Source: Candidatus Dormiibacterota bacterium (GTDB taxonomy: Bacteria > Chloroflexota > Dormibacteria > Aeolococcales > Aeolococcaceae). From it: a stretch of DNA of 6,948 bases. Below are positions 1-5,380 of the stretch, piece after piece (the stretch's first letter is position 1; every line of letters begins with the position of its first letter). The notes beneath the pieces were generated by a model that was not told the DNA's origin, did not search any database, and was given only the letters and a program-made list of their open reading frames with translations. The position numbers and the translations under genes were made by a program. The stretch is from the NCBI GenBank assembly GCA_003170875.1, contig PMYJ01000193.1, positions 1 through 6,948 of the forward strand, written 5' to 3'.

Positions 1-1034
1 TCGCCGCCCTCTTCGTGAGCCGCGGAGGTGCGCAGCTGCAGCGGCCAGAGGGGCCAGGGGGTGCTCGGGTCACGCCGCTCCGGAGGCTGCGGCATGATCT
101 CCAGCTGGTGGACGCTGCTCGCCCCCTGACGATGGGCGGTCCCCAGGCAGTCGGCCCCGGTGTCGCCACCGCCGATCACCACCACCCGGCGACCCCTGGC
201 GCTCACCGGGGATTCGTCCAGATCACCCTCCTGCACCCGGTTGGCCAGGGGCAGGTACTCCATGGCCTGGTGGACCCCGTGCAGGTCCCTGCCGGGGATG
301 GGGAGGTCGCGGGGAACGGTCGCCCCCCCGGCCAGCACCAGCGCGTCCACCTCGGCGAGGAGCCGATCGGCGGGGAGATCCTTGCCCACCTCGACACCCG
401 TCTCGAAGACGGTCCCCTCGGCGCGCATCTGATCCAGACGGCGGTCCAACACGCTCTTCTCGAGCTTGAACTCGGGGATGCCGTAGCGGAGGAGGCCGCC
501 TGGGCGGTCGTCACGCTCGTACACGACCACGTGGTGGCCGGCTCGGACGAGCTGCTGGGCGGCGGCCAGGCCTGCCGGACCGGAGCCGACCACGGCCACC
601 CGCTTGCCCGTCATCATCGCGGCCCGCCGCGGCACCACCCAGCCCTCGCTCCAGGCGACCTCGGCGATCTGCTTCTCGATGGCGGAGATGGTCACCGGCT
701 CGTCGTTGATCGAGAGCACGCAGGACGCCTCGCAGGGCGCGGGACAGATCCGCCCGGTCACCTCCGGGAAGTTATTGGTGGAATGGAGGCGCTCGGCGGC
801 CTCACGCCACTGATCCCGATGGACGAGATCGTTCCACTCGGGGATGAGGTTGCCGAGCGGGCAGCCGCTCAGGCAGAAAGGGGTGCCACAGCTCATGCAG
901 CGCGCCGCCTGGTCGGCCGTCTCCTCTGGAGAGGCGGGCTCGTACACCTCACGCCAATCCCGCACCCTCTCCTTCACCGGACGGCGTGTGGGACTCTGGC
1001 GTCCCCGGGTGAGGAAGCCCCTCGGATCAGTCAT
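1..1034 (-). CDS. gltD: Glutamate synthase small subunit (GltD), C-terminus cut by window edge
   Basis: This is the NADPH-dependent beta subunit of glutamate synthase. The family passes electrons from NADPH through FAD and Fe-S clusters to GltB, which makes glutamate from glutamine and 2-oxoglutarate. The 344 visible residues begin MTDPRGFL. Cluster-binding cysteines lie at 46, 49, 54 and 58 (CMSCGTPFCLSGCP) and at 97, 101 and 105 (CPAPCEASC). The FAD-binding Rossmann motif GSGPAG is at 150-155, followed by GGLLRYGIPEFK at 179-190. The NADPH-binding motif GGGDTGAD is at 288-295. The family is about 480 residues long, so roughly 135 C-terminal residues lie off the left edge. The ATG at 1034 matches the usual family N-terminus, although no Shine-Dalgarno sequence precedes it. 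gltB is not upstream; the neighbour is a divergent phosphodiesterase gene, so gltD is either transcribed alone or first in an operon running off the window. Confidence 0.96.
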   Translation of the reverse strand, partial: MTDPRGFLTRGRQSPTRRPVKERVRDWREVYEPASPEETADQAARCMSCGTPFCLSGCPLGNLIPEWNDLVHRDQWREAAERLHSTNNFPEVTGRICPAPCEASCVLSINDEPVTISAIEKQIAEVAWSEGWVVPRRAAMMTGKRVAVVGSGPAGLAAAQQLVRAGHHVVVYERDDRPGGLLRYGIPEFKLEKSVLDRRLDQMRAEGTVFETGVEVGKDLPADRLLAEVDALVLAGGATVPRDLPIPGRDLHGVHQAMEYLPLANRVQEGDLDESPVSARGRRVVVIGGGDTGADCLGTAHRQGASSVHQLEIMPQPPERRDPSTPWPLWPLQLRTSAAHEEGG

Positions 1035-1117
1035 AGGTGGGTACGCGGAGGGCGCCAGCCCGCGGGCGTAGGCCGCCGGAGGCGGGCAGGCGAAGTTGGG
1101 GTTGCGGCATCGCAGGC

Positions 1118-1147
1118 ACTCTAACCGCCGAGGTTACCGGTTCACAG
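1118..1147 (-). promoter_or_regulatory. Candidate gltD promoter
   Basis: On the minus strand a -10-like hexamer TAGAGT (1123-1118) lies 18 bases after a weak -35-like CTGTGA (1147-1142). It would give a leader of roughly 75-80 bases before the gltD ATG. The -10 matches TATAAT at four positions and the -35 matches TTGACA at three. This is pattern matching only, inside the 172-base divergent gap between gltD and the phosphodiesterase gene. Confidence 0.25.
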
Positions 1148-1193
1148 CCTCCGTGCACATGGGCCGCACGTCCCCGTCCTGAAGGGCCTGTCG

Positions 1194-1199
1194 TACCCT
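1194..1199 (+). promoter_or_regulatory. Candidate -10 box for leaderless phosphodiesterase mRNA
   Basis: TACCCT fits the TANNNT -10 pattern and stands seven bases before the ATG at 1207. No Shine-Dalgarno sequence lies in front of that ATG. This spacing is what a leaderless transcript starting at the A of the ATG would need, and leaderless genes are common in actinobacteria. No convincing -35 element is visible. Confidence 0.35.
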
Positions 1200-1206
1200 C
1201 CGCGCC

Positions 1207-2085
1207 ATGATCGCCACCGAGCGGCCCTACCTGACGACGCGCGGCACCCTCGCCTTTGCCCACCGGGGCGGCTCCCTCGAGCACCCCGAGAACACGATGG
1301 TCTCGTTCCAGGCCGCCGTGGATCTCGGCTATCTCCATCTGGAGACCGACACCCAGCTGACCCGCGACGGCGTCCTGCTCGCCTTCCACGACGCGACGCT
1401 TGACCGAGTCACCGACCTCAGCGGCCCGGTCGCCGGGCGCACCCTGGATGAGATCCGGCGCGCTGACACCGCCTACCGCTTCAGCCTCGACGGCGGACGC
1501 ACCCACCCCCTGCGGGGGACCGGGATCGGCATCCCCACCCTCGAGGAGGTGCTGGTCGCCTTCCCGCATACCCGGTTCAACATCGACGCCAAGACCTCAC
1601 GGGTGCTGGTGCCTCTCGCCGCCTTGATCGAGCGGCTGGGGGCCGCCGACCGGATCTGCATCGGCTCCTTCTCGGACGGCCGGCTCCGCCGATTCCGCCG
1701 CCTGAGCGGCGGGCGGGTCTGCACCTCGATGGGCCGGCACGGCATCGTCACCGCCCGGCTCACCTCGCTGGTCGGGCGGATGCCGGCCTTCGGGGCCTCC
1801 TGTGTTCAGGTGCCCCCCTCCCAGTGGGGGGTGCGCATCGTCGACCGCGCCTTCATCCGGGCCGCCCACCGGGGCGGGCTCCAGGTCCATGTCTGGACCA
1901 TCGACGACCGCGCCGAGATGGAGCGGCTGCTCGACCTCGAGGTGGACGGGATCATGAGCGACCGGCCCACTCTGCTCCGGGAGGTCCTCCAAGCCCGCGG
2001 CCGGTGGGTCGGGGCGGAGGTGGGTGGCCAGAGGGACTTGAACCCTCGACTTCCAGGGCCACAACCTGGCACTCTAACCAACTGA
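1207..2085 (+). CDS. Glycerophosphodiester phosphodiesterase (GDPD family)
   Basis: The family hydrolyses glycerophosphodiesters released from phospholipids to glycerol-3-phosphate and an alcohol. The 292-residue product has the catalytic signature: HRGG at 19-22 with PENT at 27-30, metal-binding E46 and D48, second catalytic histidine H61 in FHD, GIPTLEEVL at 108-116, NIDAK at 125-129 with the conserved lysine, and the closing strand VHVWTID (227-233) with DGIMSDRP (247-254). There is no signal peptide, so it is probably cytoplasmic. The fold should end near residue 265. The last 20 residues (273-292) are encoded by bases that are also the antisense strand of tRNA-His, and the stop codon lies inside that tRNA gene, so the tail is unlikely to be functional. 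No Shine-Dalgarno site precedes the ATG. Substrate specificity cannot be told from sequence. Confidence 0.93.
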   Translation: MIATERPYLTTRGTLAFAHRGGSLEHPENTMVSFQAAVDLGYLHLETDTQLTRDGVLLAFHDATLDRVTDLSGPVAGRTLDEIRRADTAYRFSLDGGRTHPLRGTGIGIPTLEEVLVAFPHTRFNIDAKTSRVLVPLAALIERLGAADRICIGSFSDGRLRRFRRLSGGRVCTSMGRHGIVTARLTSLVGRMPAFGASCVQVPPSQWGVRIVDRAFIRAAHRGGLQVHVWTIDDRAEMERLLDLEVDGIMSDRPTLLREVLQARGRWVGAEVGGQRDLNPRLPGPQPGTLTN

Positions 2086-2097
2086 GCTATGGCCACC
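2023..2097 (-). tRNA. tRNA-His (GTG)
   Basis: A full cloverleaf reads on the minus strand. The acceptor pair is GTGGCCA/TGGCCAC. The D arm is GCTC/GAGT, the anticodon stem CCAGG/CCTGG with loop TTGTGGC (anticodon GTG), the variable loop AAGTC, and the T arm GAGGG-TTCAAGT-CCCTC. The extra G at position -1 (2097) pairs with discriminator C73 (2023), the identity element of bacterial tRNA-His. CCA is not encoded. The 3' half lies antisense to the end of the phosphodiesterase gene. Confidence 0.97.
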
Positions 2098-2133
2098 ACA
2101 CAGGGATGGCGCCGCCGACCGGCGCGTCCGGTG

Positions 2134-2139
2134 ATTATA
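2134..2139 (-). promoter_or_regulatory. -10 box of tRNA-His promoter
   Basis: A perfect TATAAT reads on the minus strand, 36 bases before the 5' end of tRNA-His. That leaves a leader of about 30 bases for RNase P to remove. No good -35 hexamer is visible at 16-18 bases. The box stands out in the very GC-rich gap between the two divergent tRNA genes. Confidence 0.6.
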
Positions 2140-2185
2140 CGGGTGCCCACGCGCAGATCCGACTGCTGTCCGGCCGGGCCGGTCC

Positions 2186-2191
2186 TACACT
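2186..2191 (+). promoter_or_regulatory. Candidate -10 box of tRNA-Arg promoter
   Basis: TACACT (four of six matches to TATAAT, and a TANNNT box) ends 11 bases before the tRNA-Arg gene, so transcription would begin a few bases upstream of the mature 5' end. Just upstream, in the spacer, is a 13-base perfect GC palindrome (2170-2182, CCGGCC-g-GGCCGG). No convincing -35 hexamer was found. Confidence 0.45.
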
Positions 2192-2202
2192 GGAGCCTCG
2201 GC

Positions 2203-2277
2203 GCCCCCTTAGCTCAGATGGATAGAGCAGCCGCCTTCTAAGCGCGCAGGTCGCAGGTTCGAGTCCTGCAGGGGGTA
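2203..2277 (+). tRNA. tRNA-Arg (TCT), integration target, with irregular anticodon stem
   Basis: The acceptor is GCCCCCT/AGGGGGT (G1-U72 wobble) with discriminator A73 at 2277. The D arm is GCTC/GAGC, the anticodon loop CTTCTAA gives anticodon TCT (reads AGA/AGG), and the T arm is GCAGG-TTCGAGT-CCTGC. It is 75 nt, one more than the 74 of Escherichia coli tRNA-Arg(TCT) without CCA. The anticodon stem is odd: GCCGC faces GCGCGC, so either two pairs mismatch with a six-base variable loop, or one C (2242) bulges and all five pairs form. CCA is not encoded. Its last 49 bases are the repeat found at 3989-4037. It is the only complete copy here. It is probably functional, because it would be the intact copy kept after insertion, but the stem anomaly leaves some doubt. 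Confidence 0.9.
2229..2277 (+). repeat. att repeat copy 1 (3' part of tRNA-Arg, attL-like)
   Basis: These 49 bases are identical to 3989-4037. They run from just before the anticodon arm to discriminator base A73, where identity stops exactly (next base G here, C at 4038). They include the anticodon loop CTTCTAA flanked by CGC and GCG, the place where many tyrosine recombinases cross over in tRNA genes. A third copy begins at 6936. Confidence 0.85.
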
Positions 2278-2410
2278 GTCCTCCGGCCGAACTGAGGCTA
2301 CAGATACCGCGACCGCGTCCTCTCCGCGAGACCGGCGCGCCATTGACATCTACCCGAGCACCCGGGAGGACCGCCTCGTTCGTCCACGCGGTCAGCTGAA
2401 ACTGTACTGA

Positions 2411-2481
2411 CACACCCTCGCATGGCCCGGTGTGGGTGCCGCTTGTGCACACGGGGATTGCCGTCCCGGTGGGTTCCCGGG
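2411..2481 (-). terminator. Two hairpins after the unit 1 lipoprotein gene
   Basis: Downstream of the stop codon at 2494 (minus strand) are two small dyads. The first is CCCGG/CCGGG with a seven-base loop (2465-2481), and the second is CACACC/GGTGTG with a 12-base loop (2411-2434). Neither is followed by a T run, so they are not classic intrinsic terminators. The rest of the 216-base gap between tRNA-Arg and this gene shows no recognisable gene or signal. Confidence 0.2.
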
Positions 2482-2493
2482 CATGCAAGCCTG

Positions 2494-3645
2494 TCAATCC
2501 TCCAGGGGACGGACCTCGGGCAACTGCAGGGTCGTCCCGTCGGCCCGGACGATGATCGGTGTCGTATATGGCTGGCGCGTTCCCTGCAAGCCTGGGACAG
2601 GACCCCAGCTGGAGTTGGGCTCCACCACGACGTCTCCGGAATCGGGTCGGGTCAGGAAGCTGCCCGTGACGAGTTGGTCGCTCCAGAGCACCGCTCCGGT
2701 GCGCCAGTCGACCAGTCGGTAGATGCCTTCCTGGCTGGAGTTGTTGAGGTCCTGCACAGTCAGCACCCGGCTGTCGTCGTCGCTGAAGGTGACGATCTCG
2801 TTGGGCAGAGTGGCGAGGGCCGTTCCGGTGCTGCTGTCGTAGACCGTGGACTGGTCGGTGCTGGCCCCCGTCCCGGCCGGGAACCCTTCCGCAATGAGCG
2901 TGCCATCGGCAGAGGCCACTACTCCCAGCGGCGGTCGCGCAGATGGAGAAGTCTGTGGGGAGAACGCCGCGCTGGCGCCGGTGCCCAGGGTTACGACGTG
3001 CAGCGAGCTGACACTCTCGACGAAGCTCTGGCCCACGACGGCGCGGTCATCGGGGACGCTGCAGGAGAGGACGGTCGGACCGCCCAAGGGGTCCTCAGTC
3101 CCGAAACGCACGACCCGACGCGAGGCTCCGGTCGCGGGGTCGTCGAGGAAGAGGGCTCCTGCCTCGGACGTGCTGCTCTGCTCGACGAGGTCAGCACCGC
3201 TCGGCTGGCGGAAGGAGCAGAGGTGGCTACTGTCGCGAGCCCAGGTCACTTGGCTGATGGCCCCTGCGAGCGGGGAGCCATCGACGCGTCCAACGACGTT
3301 TGCCCCGGACGTCGGTTGGGCGGACGTCACCAGGGCTGTCCCATCGGGGGACTGGCCAGCGCCGAATGGCTGCGAGTCGCTCAGCTGGATGCTGCCCACC
3401 CGGTCTCCGTTCCAGTCGTAGGCAACCAGCGGGTGGTCATCGGTGCGATCCCGGAACCAGATCGCCGGATTCTCGGCGGAGGCGACGGTGCTCGGAACCT
3501 CGACGACCCACTCGTTCTGGACTGAACCGGGGGGGTTACCGCTGCCGCCGCAGCCGGCGAGAGTGGCAGCGGCAGCCATCGCCGCGGCCATCACCACGCC
3601 CAGACGGGAAGGCCTAAAGTCGCCAGCTGACCTAGCTTCGTTCAT
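2494..3645 (-). CDS. Predicted surface lipoprotein, beta-propeller-like (unit 1 cargo)
   Basis: The product has 383 residues and no function I can name. Residues 1-31 form a lipoprotein signal peptide: basic residues R11 and R14, an alanine-rich core at 15-28, and lipobox LAGC with lipidated Cys32. A short linker (GGSGNPPG) follows. The rest is a run of strand-turn motifs typical of WD40/YVTN or PQQ-like propellers: VAYDWNGDRVG (74-84), QSPDG (98-102), TWARDSSHLC (134-143), GALFLDDPATG (163-173), ASADGTL (244-250), YRLVDWRTGAVLWS (309-322). These line up with the first unit 2 protein, so the two are paralogues. The ATG at 3645 was chosen because it directly precedes the signal peptide; the frame stays open to 3795, but that would put 50 unlikely residues in front. 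A weak GGGAC stands before the ATG. It probably sits on the outer face of the membrane. Confidence 0.85.
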   Translation of the reverse strand: MNEARSAGDFRPSRLGVVMAAAMAAAATLAGCGGSGNPPGSVQNEWVVEVPSTVASAENPAIWFRDRTDDHPLVAYDWNGDRVGSIQLSDSQPFGAGQSPDGTALVTSAQPTSGANVVGRVDGSPLAGAISQVTWARDSSHLCSFRQPSGADLVEQSSTSEAGALFLDDPATGASRRVVRFGTEDPLGGPTVLSCSVPDDRAVVGQSFVESVSSLHVVTLGTGASAAFSPQTSPSARPPLGVVASADGTLIAEGFPAGTGASTDQSTVYDSSTGTALATLPNEIVTFSDDDSRVLTVQDLNNSSQEGIYRLVDWRTGAVLWSDQLVTGSFLTRPDSGDVVVEPNSSWGPVPGLQGTRQPYTTPIIVRADGTTLQLPEVRPLED

Positions 3646-3786
3646 CGTCCCAGTGGAGGCGCCGTCGGTGGGGCGCGCCTTCGGTCGAGCCAATTTGCGG
3701 GGTGACCCTGGGGCGCCCCCACCGTAAGCGCCTAGTTCATCCGCACAGTTTGCTCCTGTGAGAGTGACACCACACGGGGTGGCCCC
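3646..3786. other. Upstream region of unit 1 lipoprotein gene
   Basis: This stretch separates the lipoprotein start from module R1 and should hold its promoter, but I see no convincing -35/-10 pair. It contains one perfect dyad, CACAG-N7-CTGTG (3744-3760), about 100 bases upstream of the ATG, which could be an operator or chance. Weak similarity to the region before R2 extends R1 back to about 3773. Confidence 0.3.
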
Positions 3787-3818
3787 GCTGACCACGCCAA
3801 CGTGTCACCAGGGCGTCC

Positions 3819-3871
3819 GGTCGTCGGGCCAGATGGTGCTGGCAGAACGACACGGGGACGGCCCGAGAACC
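3819..3871 (+). other. Long-loop hairpin in R1
   Basis: GGT-cg-TCGGGCC (3819-3830) can pair with GGCCCGA-ga-ACC (3860-3871), giving ten base pairs around a symmetrical 2x2 internal loop and a 29-base terminal loop. In R2 the T-A pair becomes T-G, which an RNA would tolerate as U-G. Confidence 0.4.
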
Positions 3872-3928
3872 TTTCTATCCCAACCACTTCCTAACGTGGG
3901 AGGCGGCCCCTGCTTGGCAGCATGGTTG

Positions 3929-3956
3929 ACGAGGCAGATGGTGCATCTCAACTCGT
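3929..3956 (+). other. Nested hairpin in R1
   Basis: The outer stem ACGAG/CTCGT (3929-3933 with 3952-3956) encloses the inner stem AGATG/CATCT (3936-3940 with 3944-3948), closed by the loop GTG. Ten pairs form in total. In R2 the inner stem is unchanged, while the first outer pair is G-C instead of A-T, a compensatory change, and the last outer pair is G-T instead of G-C. Confidence 0.55.
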
Positions 3957-3988
3957 GAGGCACTATGCGCTCGCCTTATCAATAGAAG

Positions 3989-4037
3989 AGCCGCCTTCTA
4001 AGCGCGCAGGTCGCAGGTTCGAGTCCTGCAGGGGGTA
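3989..4037 (+). repeat. att repeat copy 2 (junction of units 1 and 2)
   Basis: These 49 bases are identical to the tRNA-Arg 3' part at 2229-2277, from AGCCGC to the discriminator A. The 5' half of the tRNA is missing; R1 sequence stands in its place, with only ATAGA recalling the D arm. It therefore cannot encode a tRNA and marks the boundary between two integrated units. Confidence 0.9.
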
Positions 4038-4084
4038 CTGCTGACGGCCCGGAACCTCCTCCCCCGCCCCGGCGTTAACTTGGC

Positions 4085-5200
4085 GTGGTGCACGCGGCAG
4101 CTGCCCGCCTCTTGTTGATGGCCGCCTTGCTCGCGACCATGACCGGCTGCGGCGTCAGCGCGCCACCTTCGACGCCATCCCTCGCAACACCGGCCTCGGT
4201 GACTCCAACGGAGACCTCGCCGTTAGCCACGCCAAGCGTGTCGCCGACGACATCGACGGAGGCGACCTTCTTCTCGGTGCCGACCTCGTCCCTCTCGGCG
4301 ATCTCGGTATTCGACTGGAACGGACAGCTGGTAGGCCAGGGCACCGCGTCGGTGCCCCTTGAGTGCTGCACCGTCGAGCAATCACCTGACGGCTCCCGCC
4401 TGGAGGTGGCCACGGCGACCGGGAGCGTGGTGCTGGGTCGGTTCGGTCGGCCAGTTCAGAGCCTCCCTCCCTCCCTCTCCGGGGGGACCTGGGCCGAGGA
4501 CGATGTTCACCAGTGTCTGGCGCAGGAAGACAGCCCCTCGAGCACAGAGGGCGAGCTGTATCTGGTCGGACCAGGGGACCAGAGCAAGAAGGTGGCGACC
4601 ATCTCCGGTTTCGGCCCTCACACGGCCACGGGCGTGGTCGCCTGTGACGTAGGCGAGAACCTGGCTCTGCTGGCCACCAGTTTCATGGGGAGCCCGGAAT
4701 CGCTGACCGAGATCCGACTCAGCGACGGCGCGATCCTGTGGCAGCGGAAGGCAGGCGCATCGAGCGGGGCCTGCTCCGTGCCCCAGGTCATCTCTCCCGG
4801 AGCTACCTACGGGGCCTCCGGCGATGACCAGGGGGGCACGATCTGCGATCTGGCCACAGGTACCGTCGTGGCCGAGCTCCAAGGCGAGCCGCTGGCGGTC
4901 TCGTGGGACGGACACGTGGTGATCGCGAGGATTCTCTCGCCGTCGAACGGCTACTCCTTGGAGGCGATCGACTGGCAGACCGGCGCCGTCATCTGGAGCG
5001 GCCCGCCCCCGCCGTCCACCCTCCCCGGGCTTGTGCCCACGGTGAACACCGAAGACCAGCCGAACGGGGACGCCATCGCCCTAACCACGGTGCCCGAACC
5101 TGGGGCCGACTACTCCGAAGACCTGGCGGAGCTCTGGCTCATCCGGCCCGGATATCCGGCCCAGGAGCTGAGTGATGACGCTGAGCCGGGAGTTCTATAG
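4085..5200 (+). CDS. Predicted surface lipoprotein, beta-propeller-like (unit 2, first gene)
   Basis: The product has 371 residues and no named function. Residues 1-21 form a signal peptide with one arginine (R8), a hydrophobic core LLLMAALLATM and a lipobox-like MTGC with Cys22. A Pro/Ser/Thr-rich linker runs to about residue 65. The remainder parallels the unit 1 lipoprotein: VFDWNGQLVG (75-84), QSPDG (99-103), TWAEDDVHQC (135-144), GELYLVGPG (156-164), VVACDV (184-189), LEAIDWQTGAVIWS (292-305), WLIRPG (351-356). Paired cysteines such as C94/C95 suggest export. The start is GTG at 4085 or the adjacent GTG at 4088; an in-frame stop lies at 4076-4078 and there is no Shine-Dalgarno site. It begins only 47 bases after att copy 2, in the same direction as tRNA-Arg, so the transcript may be leaderless or come from read-through. 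Confidence 0.85.
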   Translation: MVHAAAARLLLMAALLATMTGCGVSAPPSTPSLATPASVTPTETSPLATPSVSPTTSTEATFFSVPTSSLSAISVFDWNGQLVGQGTASVPLECCTVEQSPDGSRLEVATATGSVVLGRFGRPVQSLPPSLSGGTWAEDDVHQCLAQEDSPSSTEGELYLVGPGDQSKKVATISGFGPHTATGVVACDVGENLALLATSFMGSPESLTEIRLSDGAILWQRKAGASSGACSVPQVISPGATYGASGDDQGGTICDLATGTVVAELQGEPLAVSWDGHVVIARILSPSNGYSLEAIDWQTGAVIWSGPPPPSTLPGLVPTVNTEDQPNGDAIALTTVPEPGADYSEDLAELWLIRPGYPAQELSDDAEPGVL

Positions 5201-5380
5201 GAGGCTCTGCCATCCGACACCCTAGGTACTGCATGTGGGGGATTCGGGCGACTTGCTCCAGTAACGGTGACGGCACACTCCGCCGGCCCAGTTGTTGGGG
5301 GCCCAGTCACTTGTGCGACGCCGCGGACGTAGATACTGAAAGGGGCAGCTTGCATCTTCCCCGGTATTGAGGGCGACGGA
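5201..5380 (+). promoter_or_regulatory. Gap between the two unit 2 lipoprotein genes with candidate promoter
   Basis: This 180-base gap suggests the second gene has its own promoter. The best candidate is TTGTGC (5311-5316), then 15 bases, then GATACT (5332-5337, four of six matches to TATAAT). That would give a leader of about 35-40 bases. GAGG at 5369-5372, eight bases before the GTG, could serve as the ribosome binding site. No terminator with a T run follows the first gene. Confidence 0.3.

Larger units (their letters stand above)
3787..3988 (+). repeat. R1: conserved 202-bp end module beside att copy 2
   Basis: This module aligns with 6742-6942 over its whole length, with about 28 differences including a single one-base gap (about 86% identity by hand). 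Identical blocks are 3787-3799, 3815-3831, 3850-3865, 3867-3899 (33 bases) and 3930-3948 (19 bases). It abuts the att copy directly, and its last bases (ATAGA at 3982-3986) already echo the tRNA D arm. Short reading frames cross it, but differences fall on all codon positions and stops differ, so it does not look coding. It could be a recombinase-binding arm of the attachment site, a structured RNA, or a DNA hairpin substrate. Confidence 0.8.
2278..4037. mobile_element. Unit 1: integrase-less element between tRNA-Arg att copies
   Basis: This 1.76 kb segment lies between the tRNA-Arg 3' end and an exact 49-base copy of it. It holds one predicted lipoprotein gene (minus strand) and ends in the R1 module next to the distal att copy. 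No integrase, excisionase or replication gene can be read in it. The direct repeats are seen directly; that the unit moved by site-specific recombination is inference from how tRNA-targeted elements leave attL and attR. Mobility would need a recombinase supplied from elsewhere. The alternative is a remnant whose integrase has been deleted. Confidence 0.65.

Noticed and set aside
15..1124. Long plus-strand open frame (369 codons)
   Set aside because: It lies antisense to gltD, whose family motifs are unmistakable. It is a product of GC-rich codon use and has no domain of its own.
2422..3525. Plus-strand open frame (367 codons) opposite the unit 1 lipoprotein
   Set aside because: The minus-strand frame has a lipoprotein signal peptide and a paralogue at 4085-5200. 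The plus-strand frame has neither.
3646..3795. N-terminal extension of the unit 1 lipoprotein to a start at 3795
   Set aside because: It would place 50 residues of no family character before the signal peptide and run into module R1. The ATG at 3645 fits export.
3758..3958. Small protein encoded in the R module (similar frame at 6676-6939)
   Set aside because: The two frames share a stretch of residues, but substitutions fall on all three codon positions, several conserved-block residues change radically, and the stop codons differ. The similarity follows from DNA identity.
3787..4037. Integron attC site or cassette
   Set aside because: No paired GTT/AAC core sites in attC arrangement were found, and the repeat boundary is a tRNA 3' end. 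The resemblance is in layout only.
3989..4037. Second tRNA-Arg gene
   Set aside because: Only the 3' 49 bases are present. The acceptor 5' strand and most of the D arm are replaced by R1 sequence, so no cloverleaf forms.
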